DNA of 64,000 nt from Anthoceros angustus (GCA_010909165.1 MU008162.1:620001-684000); one strand, 5' to 3'. Positions 39,939-51,329 are shown, counted from the stretch's first letter. The notes: a model not told the origin generated them from the letters alone. Program-made: numbers and translations.

Positions 39939-40888
39939 TTCCACCAAGACTCTCCACTCCCTCTCCCGTCTTCCCCCTTCCCGCCACCTCCACTACAGCA
40001 TTTTCCGTCTCAGAATTGCGGAAGCTCAAGAAGCGTCAGACTGCGGACCGCGGTAGAGCTCAATTTATGGAGAGGAAGGAAAGGATGCCAGGCTCCATTG
40101 CCTGTGGAGCTGGCGGAGCTTGTATCAACTGGAGTTATGGCGGACGCGAGTTCAAAACGGAACGAGTGGGAACCGGGATTGTTTACCCCTGGTTTAGGGT
40201 TTAGGGGGACGATAGATTCCGGTTCGCTCTGACATACTCACAAGGAGCCGTTACAACACAGAGCCGTTGCGGTTCAAACGAGCAACGGCGCTGGCCAGTT
40301 AAGCAGCCTGGAGGTCTGGGCCAGGGCTCAATGCCGTTGGCCACGGGATGGACTCACCGAGATGAAATAACTGTGTCTTCATTCTCCGTCGGCGACTCGG
40401 GGGAAAGGGAGTCTGGAGCGCTGTCTGGCGATTGCATCTGCTTGTGTTTTGCTTTCTCTTCAGTGTGACTGCTGCTGTCGAGAGCGGCCAGGGCGTAGTA
40501 GCTTGCTTGGTTCCCTGTGTTTTTTTTTCTGGTACTACAGCACCAGGCTTGTGTTGCGTGGTTTACTTGAGTGCGTGTTTGCTGTTTTGTGTTTTCGGTG
40601 GATGCTTGTGCGATTCTTCCGGCGGCCAACAAGGAGCAGGAAGCTTTGGACAGTTTCCTTCTGCCGGAGGAGGATATTCTGCTGCTGTTCGGTGAAGAAC
40701 TTCGAGGCAGGCATTGCCTGCGGGTGGATTTCCTCACTCCGTTCATGTGAGTATGATGGTGGAATTTGTTGAAATATCTTAGAAGAGCGGGATGCCGATG
40801 CGTGTGTTAGGTTGAGTGAGCAGATATTGCTGGAGTTAGAGGATGGATGTGTGTGTTGTTTCTCACGGATTTTGTGTGCTTTGGCAGG
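39939..40888. other. kinesin promoter and start of the cassette region
   Basis: 40193-40206 carries two TTTAGGG units, a telo-box-like motif common in promoters of dividing-cell genes; it lies 255 bp above the kinesin ATG. 40571-40746 holds a + strand open frame lacking an ATG (EEDILLLFGEELRGRHCLRV) that ends at a GTGAGT donor in phase with 40888; a similar peptide is encoded near 47660-47735, which favours a real upstream exon of the next gene. Confidence 0.45.
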
Positions 40889-41332
40889 ATGATGAGAAAG
40901 CCGAACACATCTCCTATGAAAGTTGCACCATCTCCAACCAAGGAGCCGCTCACGTTTGAGAGGATGACGGACGCAATGCTGCGGATGACAGAGTCCCTGC
41001 AGAGAGTGTCGCAGGAGATCGCCTTCTTGCCTAACATGCGGAATGTTCAGTTTCACGAGGAGTTCATTGCGCTGATCAAGAATCTGCAGGAGCACCAGAG
41101 CGAGATTCAGATCTTCATGGCGGAGCAGCAGCGGCAGATTCAGAACTTCATGGCGGAGCAGCAGCAGCAGATGCGTTTGCTAGCGCAGGACCAGGCGGCG
41201 CAGCAGGCCATGTTCCAGAAGCAGGTGCTGGATCTTCAGCGCCAGATTGGCGTGCAAGGGTTGCGGAAGGTGCAAGGGCGGCAGAGCCGGGAGTCACAAT
41301 CCGCCGGGCTTTCTCGCACCTGCGCAGCTTGA
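40889..41332 (+). CDS. unknown Gln-rich coiled-coil protein, cassette copy A
   Basis: 147 aa from the ATG at 40889 (MMRKPNTSPMKVAPSPTKEP). An upstream exon ending at 40746 joins in phase through a GT-AG intron (40747-40887), so the true protein may be longer; its first exon was not found. No signal peptide. Residues 25-115 form an amphipathic coiled coil (NVQFHEEFIALIKNLQEHQS) with a doubled MAEQQRQIQNF/MAEQQQQMRLL motif. I do not recognise the family. A decayed paralogue lies at 53290-53550 and the upstream exon has a homologue near 47.7 kb. The next gene is the small secreted protein; the same order is seen in copy C. Confidence 0.55.
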   Translation: MMRKPNTSPMKVAPSPTKEPLTFERMTDAMLRMTESLQRVSQEIAFLPNMRNVQFHEEFIALIKNLQEHQSEIQIFMAEQQRQIQNFMAEQQQQMRLLAQDQAAQQAMFQKQVLDLQRQIGVQGLRKVQGRQSRESQSAGLSRTCAA

Positions 41333-41991
41333 CCGCTTGTCTGCGCATCTGGGAGCATGGGATGATGCAACAGGGACAATCCCTTCTTCGAGGGGCTCCT
41401 CGCCAGTCTTTCTGTGATGTGCAACAACGTTTTTTTGGAGGGAGGATCCAGAGCGAGTCAGACCTAAAGAGGGGTAGCCCGATATTGGAGAACGCTGTTC
41501 AAGTTTGATAGAACACTGCATACATACTCTACCTGGATTTAAGAGTTGCCCGGGAAGACTTGTGGAAAGCACAACTCGTTGTTCCCTCGTGCGCCATGGC
41601 AGCACTAGGAGTTTTCACGGACCTTGAAACAGCTTCCAAATACAAGCTATTTTGTATTGGATTCCTAACGCTTTTGTACATTAAATGATACAGATGGTCC
41701 ATCATTAATCATGTTGTTCCTGGTTGTCTAGTCATCGTAATCATCGGACAGGATTGTTGAAAAGAGTCTTTAACACCGTTTGTTGCTTCATACCGTTGCA
41801 AGTTGTATGCGATTGGTATCTATCAAGAAGACTGGCACTTGCTCATTGCAACTTGGTTGAGAACACTCCTGCCTTTATGCATATCTTTACCTCATTATTC
41901 AGCATTAAAAAATTGCGCTTGGCTCTACCGCTGCTCGTACAATCGAACGTTCTCAGGAGTTAAGTTTTTTCACTTTGCATCAGTGCTCGAA
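41333..41991. other. spacer between the two genes of cassette copy A
   Basis: No gene supported. The last 60 bp before 41992 resemble the corresponding stretch before 53920 (shared CTTTGCATCAGTGCTCGA-like leader), so the promoter-proximal part was duplicated with the gene. Confidence 0.5.
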
Positions 41992-42524
41992 ATGGCGGCA
42001 AGCAGGAACATGAAGTCGAAGGTGCTGCTGCTGGCGCTCGTCATTGCCGTTGGTAAGCAGCAAGGACTCCATCCTGGGCGCTTATCATTTTATACTCCGA
42101 GTCCACATGATCAGAAATTCGCATGGATCACTGCTGCCGAAGTGTACCCCTGACCGACACACTGCTGTGTCTGTCTGACTGATCGCGTTCGCACATGTGC
42201 AGCCCTTAGGAGCCGGAGGTGGCACCAGCTGCGTGGCTCACAAACACGGACTTCCCGACCGACAGCACCCCTTTATGCTTCACCGCATTGAACAACATTC
42301 ATGAGTGTGCAGAGAAGTGTCTCAACCTCAACAATCCGAGCTGCCTGACCTTCTGGTGGTCACCAAAGGACCCTCTTTACCAATGCTGCCTAAAAGACTC
42401 CATTAGTATGGGATTCCGAACGTATTCTGATAACGGGCTGACGGTTCTAACGGGTGAGCTTCTGTCAGCGTGCTGTGATCTGTCCATCTTCGACATAAAT
42501 CAGCCTGCAGGGTCCTGTGACTAG
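41992..42524 (+). pseudogene. small secreted Cys-rich (PAN/apple-like) protein, copy A, probably broken
   Basis: Paralogue of the gene at 53920. Exon 1 (41992-42052) encodes a signal peptide (MKSKVLLLALVIAV) and ends at a GTAAGC donor. Exon 2 (from 42203) aligns with copy C but has one extra base near 42205 and lacks two bases near 42238, so the normal splice leads into a wrong frame; the downstream frame (LTNTDFPTDSTPLCFTALNN, then CAEKCLNLNNPSCLTFWW) is open and Cys-rich. The second intron is reduced to about 15 bp, so exon 3 (SIFDINQPAGSCD) is read through. An unusual acceptor or a sequencing error could rescue it. Confidence 0.6.
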
Positions 42525-43950
42525 CGGAGGAGTTGGTAAGGGGCTGTGACTAACATATTTCAGCACTAAGAATTTGAGGCAGCCATGGGGGAGCCTGGCG
42601 TGGATGCTCGGCAGCGCAGCTGCTGGCTGCCTCAAATGAGAGGATTGCCAAGTTGGAACGGGCATCGGGTGAGCGAATTGCTCACCTCGAGCAAGCATTA
42701 CAGGCGGCCTTGCAAATCCATTTCAACCCTGTGTCACGAGTTCAAGGCATGGAAAAGGTGAAGGATCAAAGCCAGTGAACTTCGATGGGAAGGAGGAGCC
42801 AGGGGCAGTGGATAACTGGATTGATAAGTGAGAAGGTATGTGCGTCTACATTTGGTGCCCCCAGCTCAGCAGGTAGATCTGGCAGCTAGATTTTTGCGGG
42901 GAACGGCGTCCACCTGGTGGCTACAACGCCAGAATCAGGTACGTGCGAGGGAGCTTGCCGACTTCACAGATTTAGATGAGTTTTTGACATCCCTCCGAAT
43001 CACGTTTGTCCCACTAGAGGGTCCGGAGGTTGCCCGAGATAAATTAGTGAAACTGGTGCAGAGGAAGAGTGTTGCTGAATACAATCGCAAATTTTTGGAG
43101 CTGATCACGGCCATACCCAATTTGAATGAAACAGAAACGTGAGACCGTGCTCATCTACCCTTATCCAGCATTTTCCTTTCTAGTCACCACTGATGCTTCT
43201 GATGTTGCCATCAGGGCTGTGTTGCAGCAAGATAAAGAGGTCATGAGCGATAGCCTATAGCATATTTTAGTTGAAAGTTGAAAGGGGCTGAACTTAACTG
43301 GACCACCCATGAAAAGGAAACCTTGGCACAGGTTTTAGCTCTCAAGGAATGGAGGTGGTGTCTGGAGGGCACCCCATTTAGAGACGGATCACGAGCCACT
43401 GAAGTAGTATCTTCGAACTCAAGCACACATCTAAGTAGGAAGCAAGCTCGCTGACTGGAGCACTTCCACCAATACAACTTTTCGGTTCAACATATTTCAG
43501 GTGAACAGAATCGTGTGGCTGATGCCCTGTCTCATTTAACAACTATTACTACCGCTATTAATGTAAAAGGAAACTGGACTGATGAGTTCCTTGCAGCTTA
43601 CACTGCAGACCCTGTTGTTAAGGATGCTCTCTACACGTTACAGGATACCGGAACTGCATGGACTTAATCAGTAAAAGGTCTTCTTCATTATTTTCCATAG
43701 TAGGCTTTATGTTTTTCCACTACCACATGTTCGTCTTACACTAGTTCATGAGCAGGCTCATAAAACTCCCTCAGAAGGACATCAGGGCATTCACCGTACA
43801 CTTTACAACTTGCAGCTACGGTATTACTCGCCGAAAATGGCAGCTGACGTCACTACTTGGATCCATCTTTGTGACATTTGTCAACGTATCAAGGCTCTCC
43901 GGACTAAGGTACCTGGTCTACTTCAGCCTACGCCGATTCCCTTACTTCCG

Positions 43951-44094
43951 TGGGAGCAAGTCACTCTTGATTTCATAGTGGATTTACCTTTGACCTCGTG
44001 GGAGCAAGTCACTCTTGATTTCATAGTGGATTTACCTTTGACCTCGTGGGAGCAAGTCACTCTTGATTTCATAGTGGATTTACCTTTGACCTCG
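43951..44094 (+). repeat. exact 48-bp triplication in the integrase core
   Basis: Three identical units (43951-43998, 43999-44046, 44047-44094) encode WEQVTLDFIVDLPLTS in frame. The catalytic core normally has this segment, with its first Asp, only once. Confidence 0.97.
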
Positions 44095-44367
44095 CAAGAA
44101 TATGATGCAATCCTTGTGTTTATCGACAAACTTACAAGGATGATCCACTAAGCCCCCATTACAGAAGCATGTTCAGCGATGGATGCAGTTGAACTGTTCT
44201 ACGGGCTCCACGGTTTGCCTCACAGCATAATAAGTGATCGGGAACCCGGTTTACTTCTCAGTTTGGGTACGCTATGCATCGCGGACTACAAACTAAACTG
44301 TATCTATTAACAGCAAACTGCACCTAGAGACTGATGGAGCCGCGGAATGGGCTATTCAAATCATTAA

Positions 44368-46509
44368 CAGTGTTTCTCAACATAGGGGTTTGTCTCCGAA
44401 CCCCATTTTGGCCCCAGCCATCTAGAAATGTACATGTCTCATTTCACTGTTTTTCAGTGATTTGCGAACCCACAGCCCATGCATCCGAGCCAAAAAGAAG
44501 ACCTAATGTGCCCACCGTCCACACAAATGCAGGACATACCTTTGTACCAAGTGGCTGGATGACTGGCGCACTTATGCTCCAAAGAGGTGGAGTGCGCCGG
44601 ACGTCTTGCGCACTCATACTCCAAAGAGGTGCAATACACCGGGTTTGGAGAGGGTTGCGTCAATACTTGTGTAGGCAAGCACTTTCGCCTGCTGCTGCAC
44701 ACTTGCCACCGCACCAACACTCACATCAATTCTCTTTTCAAACCCCGTGATTCGTGAGCAATCCTGCACGTGCATACGTCTGACTGGCCCCTCCGTGTCG
44801 GAGATAAGCCGCACTTAGATCTCAGATTAGGCCTCGCAGAATTGACAAGGTAAAGGATGGTGAGGCCTCCTCAACCGTTCTTGATCAAACTCTTCAGAGC
44901 TTGCATTTCTTCTTGTCAAGTCCATACCGCTTTCAACCTTAATCTATCCATGGGTGGCACATGGAGCAAGTCGATCTTAAATTCAAAATCTCTGGCGAAG
45001 CTTGGCTATAGTTCTCTCGAACACCTAGTCGCCCACAGTAGGGCATCACAAGGTATAGATGGTCCTCCTTCGAGCCTCACCGAAATACTCACCATTTTGG
45101 TCAAAACCCCACTGGGCGATCATCTTTCTTCAGATACTCACTGCTCACTAGGGCTCGTGGCTGTGCAGATGCTTTCTTATACTTGTGTTCGATCGCATCC
45201 GATGTGCTTTCATTACTCAAGGACAAATCATCTATTCTATTTATTTTCTTGCTTCTCGCAAAACATTGTGAAACATTGTCGCCTTCAAAAGGTTGGCCAT
45301 TAGAAACCACCATCATACATGTCGAATTTTGGAAAATGTAGCTCATCTAGAAACCAAGGCCTATGCATCTATACGCATCAAACTCGAATGAGCGGACATT
45401 TGGCGCACCAATCAAAGAGATCCACCGCAAGTCATCAAGGGGCACATAGAGTAAGGCCAAAAGGTTTTACATGTTGTATACAAAGCGAATGTGGGAATAT
45501 AACATCAACCAACAAATGATTTTCAAAATAATATTCATGACTTTACGCCTAGATACCGGATGATTTACAAATTTTTCAAACCACTAAAAATCAACACTCC
45601 ATCCTAGTATTGATACGCCTAGGTTGCTTAAAGGAGTTGTTACAAAGTTTTCAAAGCGCCAAAACAAGCAAACCATCCTAGTACTAATCCGACCCAAGAG
45701 TGCTTAACTGAGTTCTCAAAGCACCAAAACAAGCAAACCATCCTAGTACTAATCCGACCCAAGAGTGCTTAACCTTGAGTTTTATGCCATTGAGTCTATC
45801 TACACCTATCCAAGCGATGCTTATGAGAAGATACAAACAATATATATACATTTGCGGACGTCCGCGATCCACTCCACCATTTCCATCTCACTGACGCCGC
45901 AAGATTGGGGTCTCAAAATGCGCCGGACGTCCGCGCAGCTTTAGCAGACTGCCAATGTGCCAAACGTCCGCATTGCTCCAATTCCTTCTATGTTTTTCAC
46001 TCTAACAATGGAGATCCTGTGGTTGTGTACTCACAAAGGCACCGCACGCTACTTTCTAGAGTCGTAGTTTGGTCCTCTCGAGATGGCCATGATCGCTATC
46101 GGTTAATGTTCTTCACAATTGCGCCGGACGTCCGCAGCTTGCTTCTTTTGCGTGTTGGTTGCGCGGACGTCCGCAGCTTGGCTTGGACTAATTTTGTTTG
46201 GTTTTGCCTCTGCTCACCCTGCTAGGAAGTACTATCGCCTGCGAAATAGGTGTTTAAGATTCCTAGCACCTGATAAAAATCCTTGAAATCCCTTCCTTGT
46301 GAAGGTGAAATCCGCGAACCTTCTTCGACTTAAATCCTATTAGCGTAAGTGTTCGCGAGAAAATAACATGGTCAATGTCTTTCAGTACATGTTTAAAGAG
46401 TGGTTTTGCTAAAGATGATGCATTTTGGCCCGTTTTCGAGGCTCATTTTTTGGTCTTTAGGGACCCAAACCCCTTTAATGAAGAATAACCCCTATCTAGA
46501 GAGACGTTG
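44368..46509. mobile_element. 2.14-kb hAT-like non-autonomous DNA transposon
   Basis: It splits the integrase frame: Q-I-I before it and I-E-D-L-L-R-A-Y-V after it belong together. The left end begins CAGTGTTTCTCAAC and the inverted right end begins CAACGTCTCTCTAG; 18 of the first 23 bases match, with a shared ATAGGGGTT. Flanking 8-mers ATCATTAA (44360-44367) and TTCATTGA (46510-46517) match at 6 of 8 positions, fitting an aged 8-bp target duplication with T at position 2, typical of hAT. No transposase is seen; the longest ORF (44857-45303) has no known domain. Inside are a 62-bp tandem duplication and repeated GGACGTCC palindromes. Confidence 0.7.
45650..45772. repeat. 62-bp tandem duplication inside the hAT-like element
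   Basis: Two near-identical copies contain CCATCCTAGTACTAATCCGA followed by CCCAAGAGTGCTTAAC. A weaker third relative lies just upstream near 45590-45640. Confidence 0.9.
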
Positions 46510-47486
46510 TTCATTGAAGATCTTCTTCGAGCATATGTCAGTACTCAGAAGGAAAAATGGGAGCAATATCTACATTTACCAGAGTTTGCTTTCAATAGCT
46601 CTAAGAACGCCAGCACGGGAACAACACCCTTTTATGCTCTTTATGGATTTCATCCCAGGACCATGTTGACAGCTGTGCTGCCCGCTGCTAACCACGCACC
46701 TTCAGCCATGGAGTTCCTCCAACAGTGGGCTCAGGTTCTCTAGCAAGTCCAGCAACATGTGCTTGAGGCACAAAATCGGCAGATCCTACAAGCCAACCAG
46801 CATCGACGGCTGCTGATATTTACCCCTGGCAATTAGGTGTTCCTCTCTACCCGTTTTCTACCCCCATTCCTTGGTGCTGGGCCCGAAAACTGGTCAATCA
46901 ATGGATCGGACCTTTTTCCATATTGCAGGTCATTGGCCATGCGGCCTATCGCCTTGCTCAACAGCACCTGGTGTCGTTTCGGCAGCTGTTAAGAGACAAT
47001 CCGAAGTACCGACAAGAAGTCCGGAGGGCCATCAAGGAGACACAACCACGCCGAAGCGCTTCCCTGCTAAAACCGTTCCTAGGCCCCGCTCCTTCCCGTC
47101 CCCCACCCATCTTGGACTTCGGGAAGCCCATGTATGAAGTGGACCACATCCTCAAACACTAAACCCGCCGAAACCGTCTTGAGTACCTCGTATTTTGGTG
47201 CGGCTATCTTCTAGATCTATCAGAGGCAACCTGGGAACCGCGCCGCAATCTATCCCATTGTGACAACGTCCTTGCCTACCATGCCTCCTGTAGTTTCGTG
47301 GACGAAACCACTTCACCCCCCAAGTGAGTTGTTAGGCGATATACGGACACATATGAATGTGTGCGCAGTACTGTTAGTACAGCGGTGGGTCGATTATCCT
47401 AGGTTTGGCATGTCGGCGATGGATCAATGACAAAATTTGTGGCCTGCCTGCCTGCCAGTATGGAAACATCGTGCATTTAGATAGGG

Positions 47487-47870
47487 TTGTGTGTTTCCAC
47501 ATGCCACGACCAGTTCCTCACGCAGTCTGTTGGCAAGGACTGGCCTAGTTCAATTGCTACTGGCGGGAGAGGCGCGCGAGGTGTTCTAGGTCGCTTAGCT
47601 CCCTGTGTTTTTCTGGCTCACTTGATTGAGTGTTTTCAATTGAGCGATACGAGGATACTTCGCCGCTGGCTAAAGAACTTCAAGGCAGCAGGCACCGTCT
47701 CCGGGCCTCACTCCCCTCATCTGACTACGATGTGATGAAGAAATAGAAACTGTTATTCTAACTCTTATCACTCTAGTTTAAATGAGCTACAAGGCATGGT
47801 TCCGGTCACTTTTTTGTTCTCTTGCTTAATACATATTTTTTCTACCTTTCTTTGATATGGTGTAATATAT
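47487..47870 (+). pseudogene. relic of cassette exon 1 (copy B)
   Basis: 47660-47735 encodes a peptide (EDTSPLAKELQGSRHRLRAS) that aligns with the exon ending at 40746 (EDILLLFGEELRGRHCLRV). The next 120 bp (CTGTTATTCTAACTC onward, including GTTCCGGTCACTT) recur at 52090-52210 just before copy C. So this is either a third cassette copy or the left part of copy C, split by the material at 47.9-52.1 kb. Confidence 0.5.
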
Positions 47871-48689
47871 ATACTTGTTTACCTTTCTTTATATGGTATA
47901 ATATATATACTTTTCTACCTTTCTTTCTCAAGCTCCTACCTATGTGCATACGTGTCAGTCGAAGTACATCTTTGGATGTATGTGACTAGAAATGTGTAGC
48001 AAGCTTAATCGTGTACCTTAAACGCTTGCAAAGTATGGTATATAAGTTTTTGTTTTTTATTGTTTTTTATTTTTTACGTTTATATGGTAGAAGGGTAATG
48101 ATAATAAGGAAGTGTGATGATGCATGCATGCCTACTACACGTAACAAGCTCCTGTGGTGGAGGAAACTTTTGTTGGTTTTTTTTGTAGGCAATGTCGAGG
48201 TGTTTTTGACACTTTTTTGTAACCAATGAATGGAGAAGTTGATGTTTGTGATAATCTACCAATGGGAAGCTGATGACTGTGATACTGTGATACCTGCCAG
48301 CGAGAAGTTAATGATACCTGCTAGCGAGAAGTTAATGACTTTGATCCAGGCTAGCAAGAGGTTGATGACTAAAATAGATATAATCCAGAATCTGATGATT
48401 GTGTTACCTACTGGCGAGAGGCTAATGTATGTGATGATATGTCAGCAGTGGTGCTGATGTCTAATGTTTTTTTTGTTTTTTTGGTACTTGATATGATATG
48501 CTAGTAGCAGTGCTCATGTCTGACATATTATGCAAACATTAGTGTTGATGTCTTGTATTCTTATATAATTAAGGTATTGCATGCCATCCGTGAGGAGGGT
48601 TGTTGTCATGCATCTAAGTTGGAAATGATTTTGTGCTATTTTATCAGCTATGGCTGATACAGATTCTTATCATGAGGTGCAGAAGGTGT
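47871..48689. other. AT-rich repeat-bearing spacer
   Basis: No gene. The phrase TTTCTACCTTTCTTT/ATATGGTATAATATATATAC is repeated near 47840-47930. At 48230-48440 a loose repeat of about 27 bp (CTAGCGAGAAGTTAATGA and variants) occurs four to five times. Confidence 0.5.
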
Positions 48690-48995
48690 CTGCGGTATAG
48701 CACCTTACATTTAATAGAAAAAACTTCCAACTTTGGAAGTTTAAGACGTGATTTATGTTGGGCTCACAACCTGTTGTTAATGGAGATGAAGTTTTTCCCG
48801 AGCGTGGGACACAAGCAAATGGATCCTTCAGGATCGTAAGGTTCATCTTCAAGATTATTCTCACTAGTATAGTCCAGAATTTTATATATCTTCACTCTAA
48901 GTTGCTCTCTCTTAAGATGCAAGAAGATGATTCTATTAAAAAACAACTTTTTGAGTTTAGTTCTCTTGTTAAATACAATATATTTTTCTACTTGT
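48690..48995 (+). mobile_element. Ty1/copia gag relic
   Basis: Broken frames resemble plant copia gag: a WKFKT-like segment, LGSQPVVNGDE, then TQANGSF and NFIYLHSKLLSLKMQEDDSI ending LFEFSSLV. Stops and shifts make it nonfunctional. The 3' part (48876-48991) is present again, inverted, at 51774-51880, and a short forward piece recurs at 51372-51432. Confidence 0.6.
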
Positions 48996-49002
48996 GTTTG
49001 AC

Positions 49003-49309
49003 AAGCACAAGCACGTGCACGAGCACGCGTGCGAGCGCGTGCGAGCGCGTGCGAGCGAGCACGCGAGCACGTGCGCGAGCGCGAGCGCGTGCGCACGCGA
49101 GCACGTGCGCGAGCGCGAGCACGCGCACGCACGCGTGCCGCGAGCACGCGTGCACGAGCGCGAGCACGTGCGAGCACGGCTGCGTGCGAGCACGCGAGCG
49201 CGTGCCGCGAGCACGCACGCGTGCGAGCACGAGCACGTGCGCGAGCACGTGCGAGCGAGCACGAGCTGCGTGCGAGCACGAAACACGAGCACGAAACACG
49301 AGCACGCAC
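49003..49309. repeat. about 300-bp GAGCACG-type low-complexity array
   Basis: Degenerate expansion built from GAGCAC, GCGAGC and GTGCGAGC words, with almost pure alternation of purine-rich and GC words. It directly follows the copia gag relic. Long ORFs in all frames here (for example REREHAHARV-type) are a by-product of the lack of A/T-rich stops. Confidence 0.95.
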
Positions 49310-51329
49310 GCAGTGTGGAAGACCACATACACTAACCCTCCCCCGACCGTTGGTTTGAATGTTTTTTTTGTTTTCTTATGTTTTGTGTGATGGGTGCTTA
49401 GGAAATGTCCGAGGCAAGGCCTTTTATACTAAAGTGGTCCTTGGCCCATGACAATATTACTTTTACAAATAATTAGTCCTTGGGCCTCGAACTGGAATAT
49501 CAGCTAGAAGGTCCTTGACCTTGGGATTTTAGGAATAAAAATTGTCTATATAAGGTGGGGATCCTTCATTCAAAGAACAGGGGCCTGTGAACAAGTGGAG
49601 ACGCTGGCACCTTTGGAGAAGTTCAAGAAGCTAGCGGAGAGGTATAAGCGGAGAGAGGTGAGGCTAGGGCTGTGGTCAAGAGAGAGGCAATCAAGAAGGG
49701 TAGAGCAACACCACCGCAGTAACACCGCTAGAAGCGCCACCACGGTGGTGGAGCCACCACCGTCATGCCACCACGGTGGTGGAGCCGCCATCGTCATGAA
49801 GAAGGACCCAAGGTGGGGAAGCCACCGCGAGCGCAGAGGGGATGCAACTCAGATTCCGTGAGCCCAGGATTGTCCAGGAGCCGCATACCCTTCCACAGGT
49901 TGTGCTCGAGGAAATGAGCAAGGCGGAGGCTAGAGCATGGATGGAGGAACGACCGCTTGGCTGTCCAAATGAGGAGCGAGGAAACGCGCAGGGGCGAGAC
50001 GGACGGCGCCTCCTAGGAGGAGTGAAAGGACCTCTGATAGCGGGAGTGAGGTGGAGATATTAAGGGAGGATCTTCCGGATCAGAGGCGTGGTAGGAGAGC
50101 GAGGGGAACACCCATGGGCCGCAGGGCTAGGCGGCCACAGCGGAGGCGGGCGCGCTGATTTTAGAGGGGAGCGGCATCATAGGTCAGAGGCTTTCACTTG
50201 GATTAGAGGATAAGGTGCTAGGAAGCTTGTGAACCTGTAGATACCCGAATTGGTAGGCGCGCTCGTGGTAGGTTAGCCATCTTTAGACACTGGAGGTAGG
50301 TTAGCCATCTTTAGACACTCGGAAAGTGAGCTATGGCGCCATGCCGGATGTATAAGAGACCCCTTGAGTGTCTCTCGACAATTTGTGTGAGCTCCGTGTG
50401 TCGAATCTGTGCGGTTGGTTGGAGACATCCGATCGATGACGGGCCGATTCTGTGCCTCCTCCACAAGAGGGCCGGGAGATCCCTGGATGGTCGAGAGCTG
50501 AGTGACCAAGCTCCGCGTATGGGGTGACTAGTGGTGAAGGGTGCTCAACGCATGCCAGGAGAGGGAAATTCCCGTAGGGAATCGGGGTGAGATCGCGGAT
50601 ATGCGAATCCGCTGTGGAACCGACCAGCTGTTTTTCCCTTTCCCCAACCCGCTGTCTAACCAGATTGTGTCTAATTCTAAGGAGGGCTGTGTGGCTTGAG
50701 GAGGGGTCTGTGTGGCCCGAGGAGGGGTCTGTGTGGCCCAGGGGGGGGTCTGTGTGGCCCAAGGAGGGGTCTGTGTGGCCCAAGAGAGGTCTATGTGGCA
50801 TGAGAGAGAGAATGGCGAGAGCAGCTTGTGTGTGGTGGGTGGTATTTGAGAGTTTAGGAAGGAAGAGTGGGAACGGAGCGAATCGGTGACGGGTGAGGCG
50901 CCGCGGCGTGAGTGGTCGAGGTAGGCGTCTGCCGTGAGTTTTGGGGTGGATGCCCCTGGAGGTGATCTGGAGTAGGCGCGAATCTGTGTGTGAGACTATA
51001 ACCCTTAGAATCACGTCAGAGGAACCGGGTGCCAAGTAGTCGGACGCGGCGCGTGTGCGCGCAGGGTAAGTGGGTCCCACCGCAGTGGTTGAGTCCGCCA
51101 CTGCAGTGGCTGAGTCTAGTACGGCGGTGGCTGAACTTACCACGGTGGTGAGTTTCGGACGCAGTAGTGGGTTGCGGCTGGGTAGGACTAACCGTAGTAG
51201 GGCTAGAATCCATAGTTTTAGAACATCTTGACACAAAACCATTCCCTTGGGATCGAATCCTAGGACTATAACGACATAGAGGGTAAATGTGGCCTCCTTG
51301 CATCTTTGGACGCAAAAAACATTTCCACA

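Larger units (their letters stand above)
42590..47480 (+). mobile_element. decayed Ty3/gypsy chromovirus retrotransposon
   Basis: A gag domain (RGTASTWWLQRQNQV, 42828-43142) is followed after a large deletion (protease and reverse transcriptase missing) by an RNase H remnant with stops (43170-43540; VTTDASDVAIRAV, HISGEQNRVADALSHL). An integrase zinc-finger and core follow (HQGIHRTLYNLQLRYYSPKM, 43780-44240), and the integrase C-terminus at 46511-47160 leads into a chromodomain (YEVDHILKH, EYLVFWCGYLLDLSEATWEP). Many stops and shifts make it inactive. A possible 3' LTR starts at TGTTAGGC (47330); no 5' LTR was found. It is interrupted by a hAT-like element and has an internal triplication. 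Confidence 0.9.

Noticed and set aside
37743-40232. 829-codon + strand ORF antisense to the kinesin
   Set aside because: It mirrors the motor and coiled-coil codons on the other strand; the Leu/Ser/His-rich text is the reverse reading of Glu/Arg/Lys repeats. No domain, and the start is not ATG-supported.
44857-45303. Possible transposase in the hAT-like element
   Set aside because: 148 codons with no hAT dimerisation motif, zinc finger or catalytic segment visible.
48755-49390. Several overlapping 100-210 codon ORFs on both strands
   Set aside because: They exist only because the GAGCACG array lacks stop codons in any frame; the peptides are pure repeat (Ala/Arg/Glu/His or Cys/Ser).
50331-51242. 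303-codon minus-strand ORF
   Set aside because: Arg/Ser/Pro/His-rich, contains the 21-bp minisatellite (HTDPSLGHTDPPLGHTDP) and has no recognisable domain or neighbour context.
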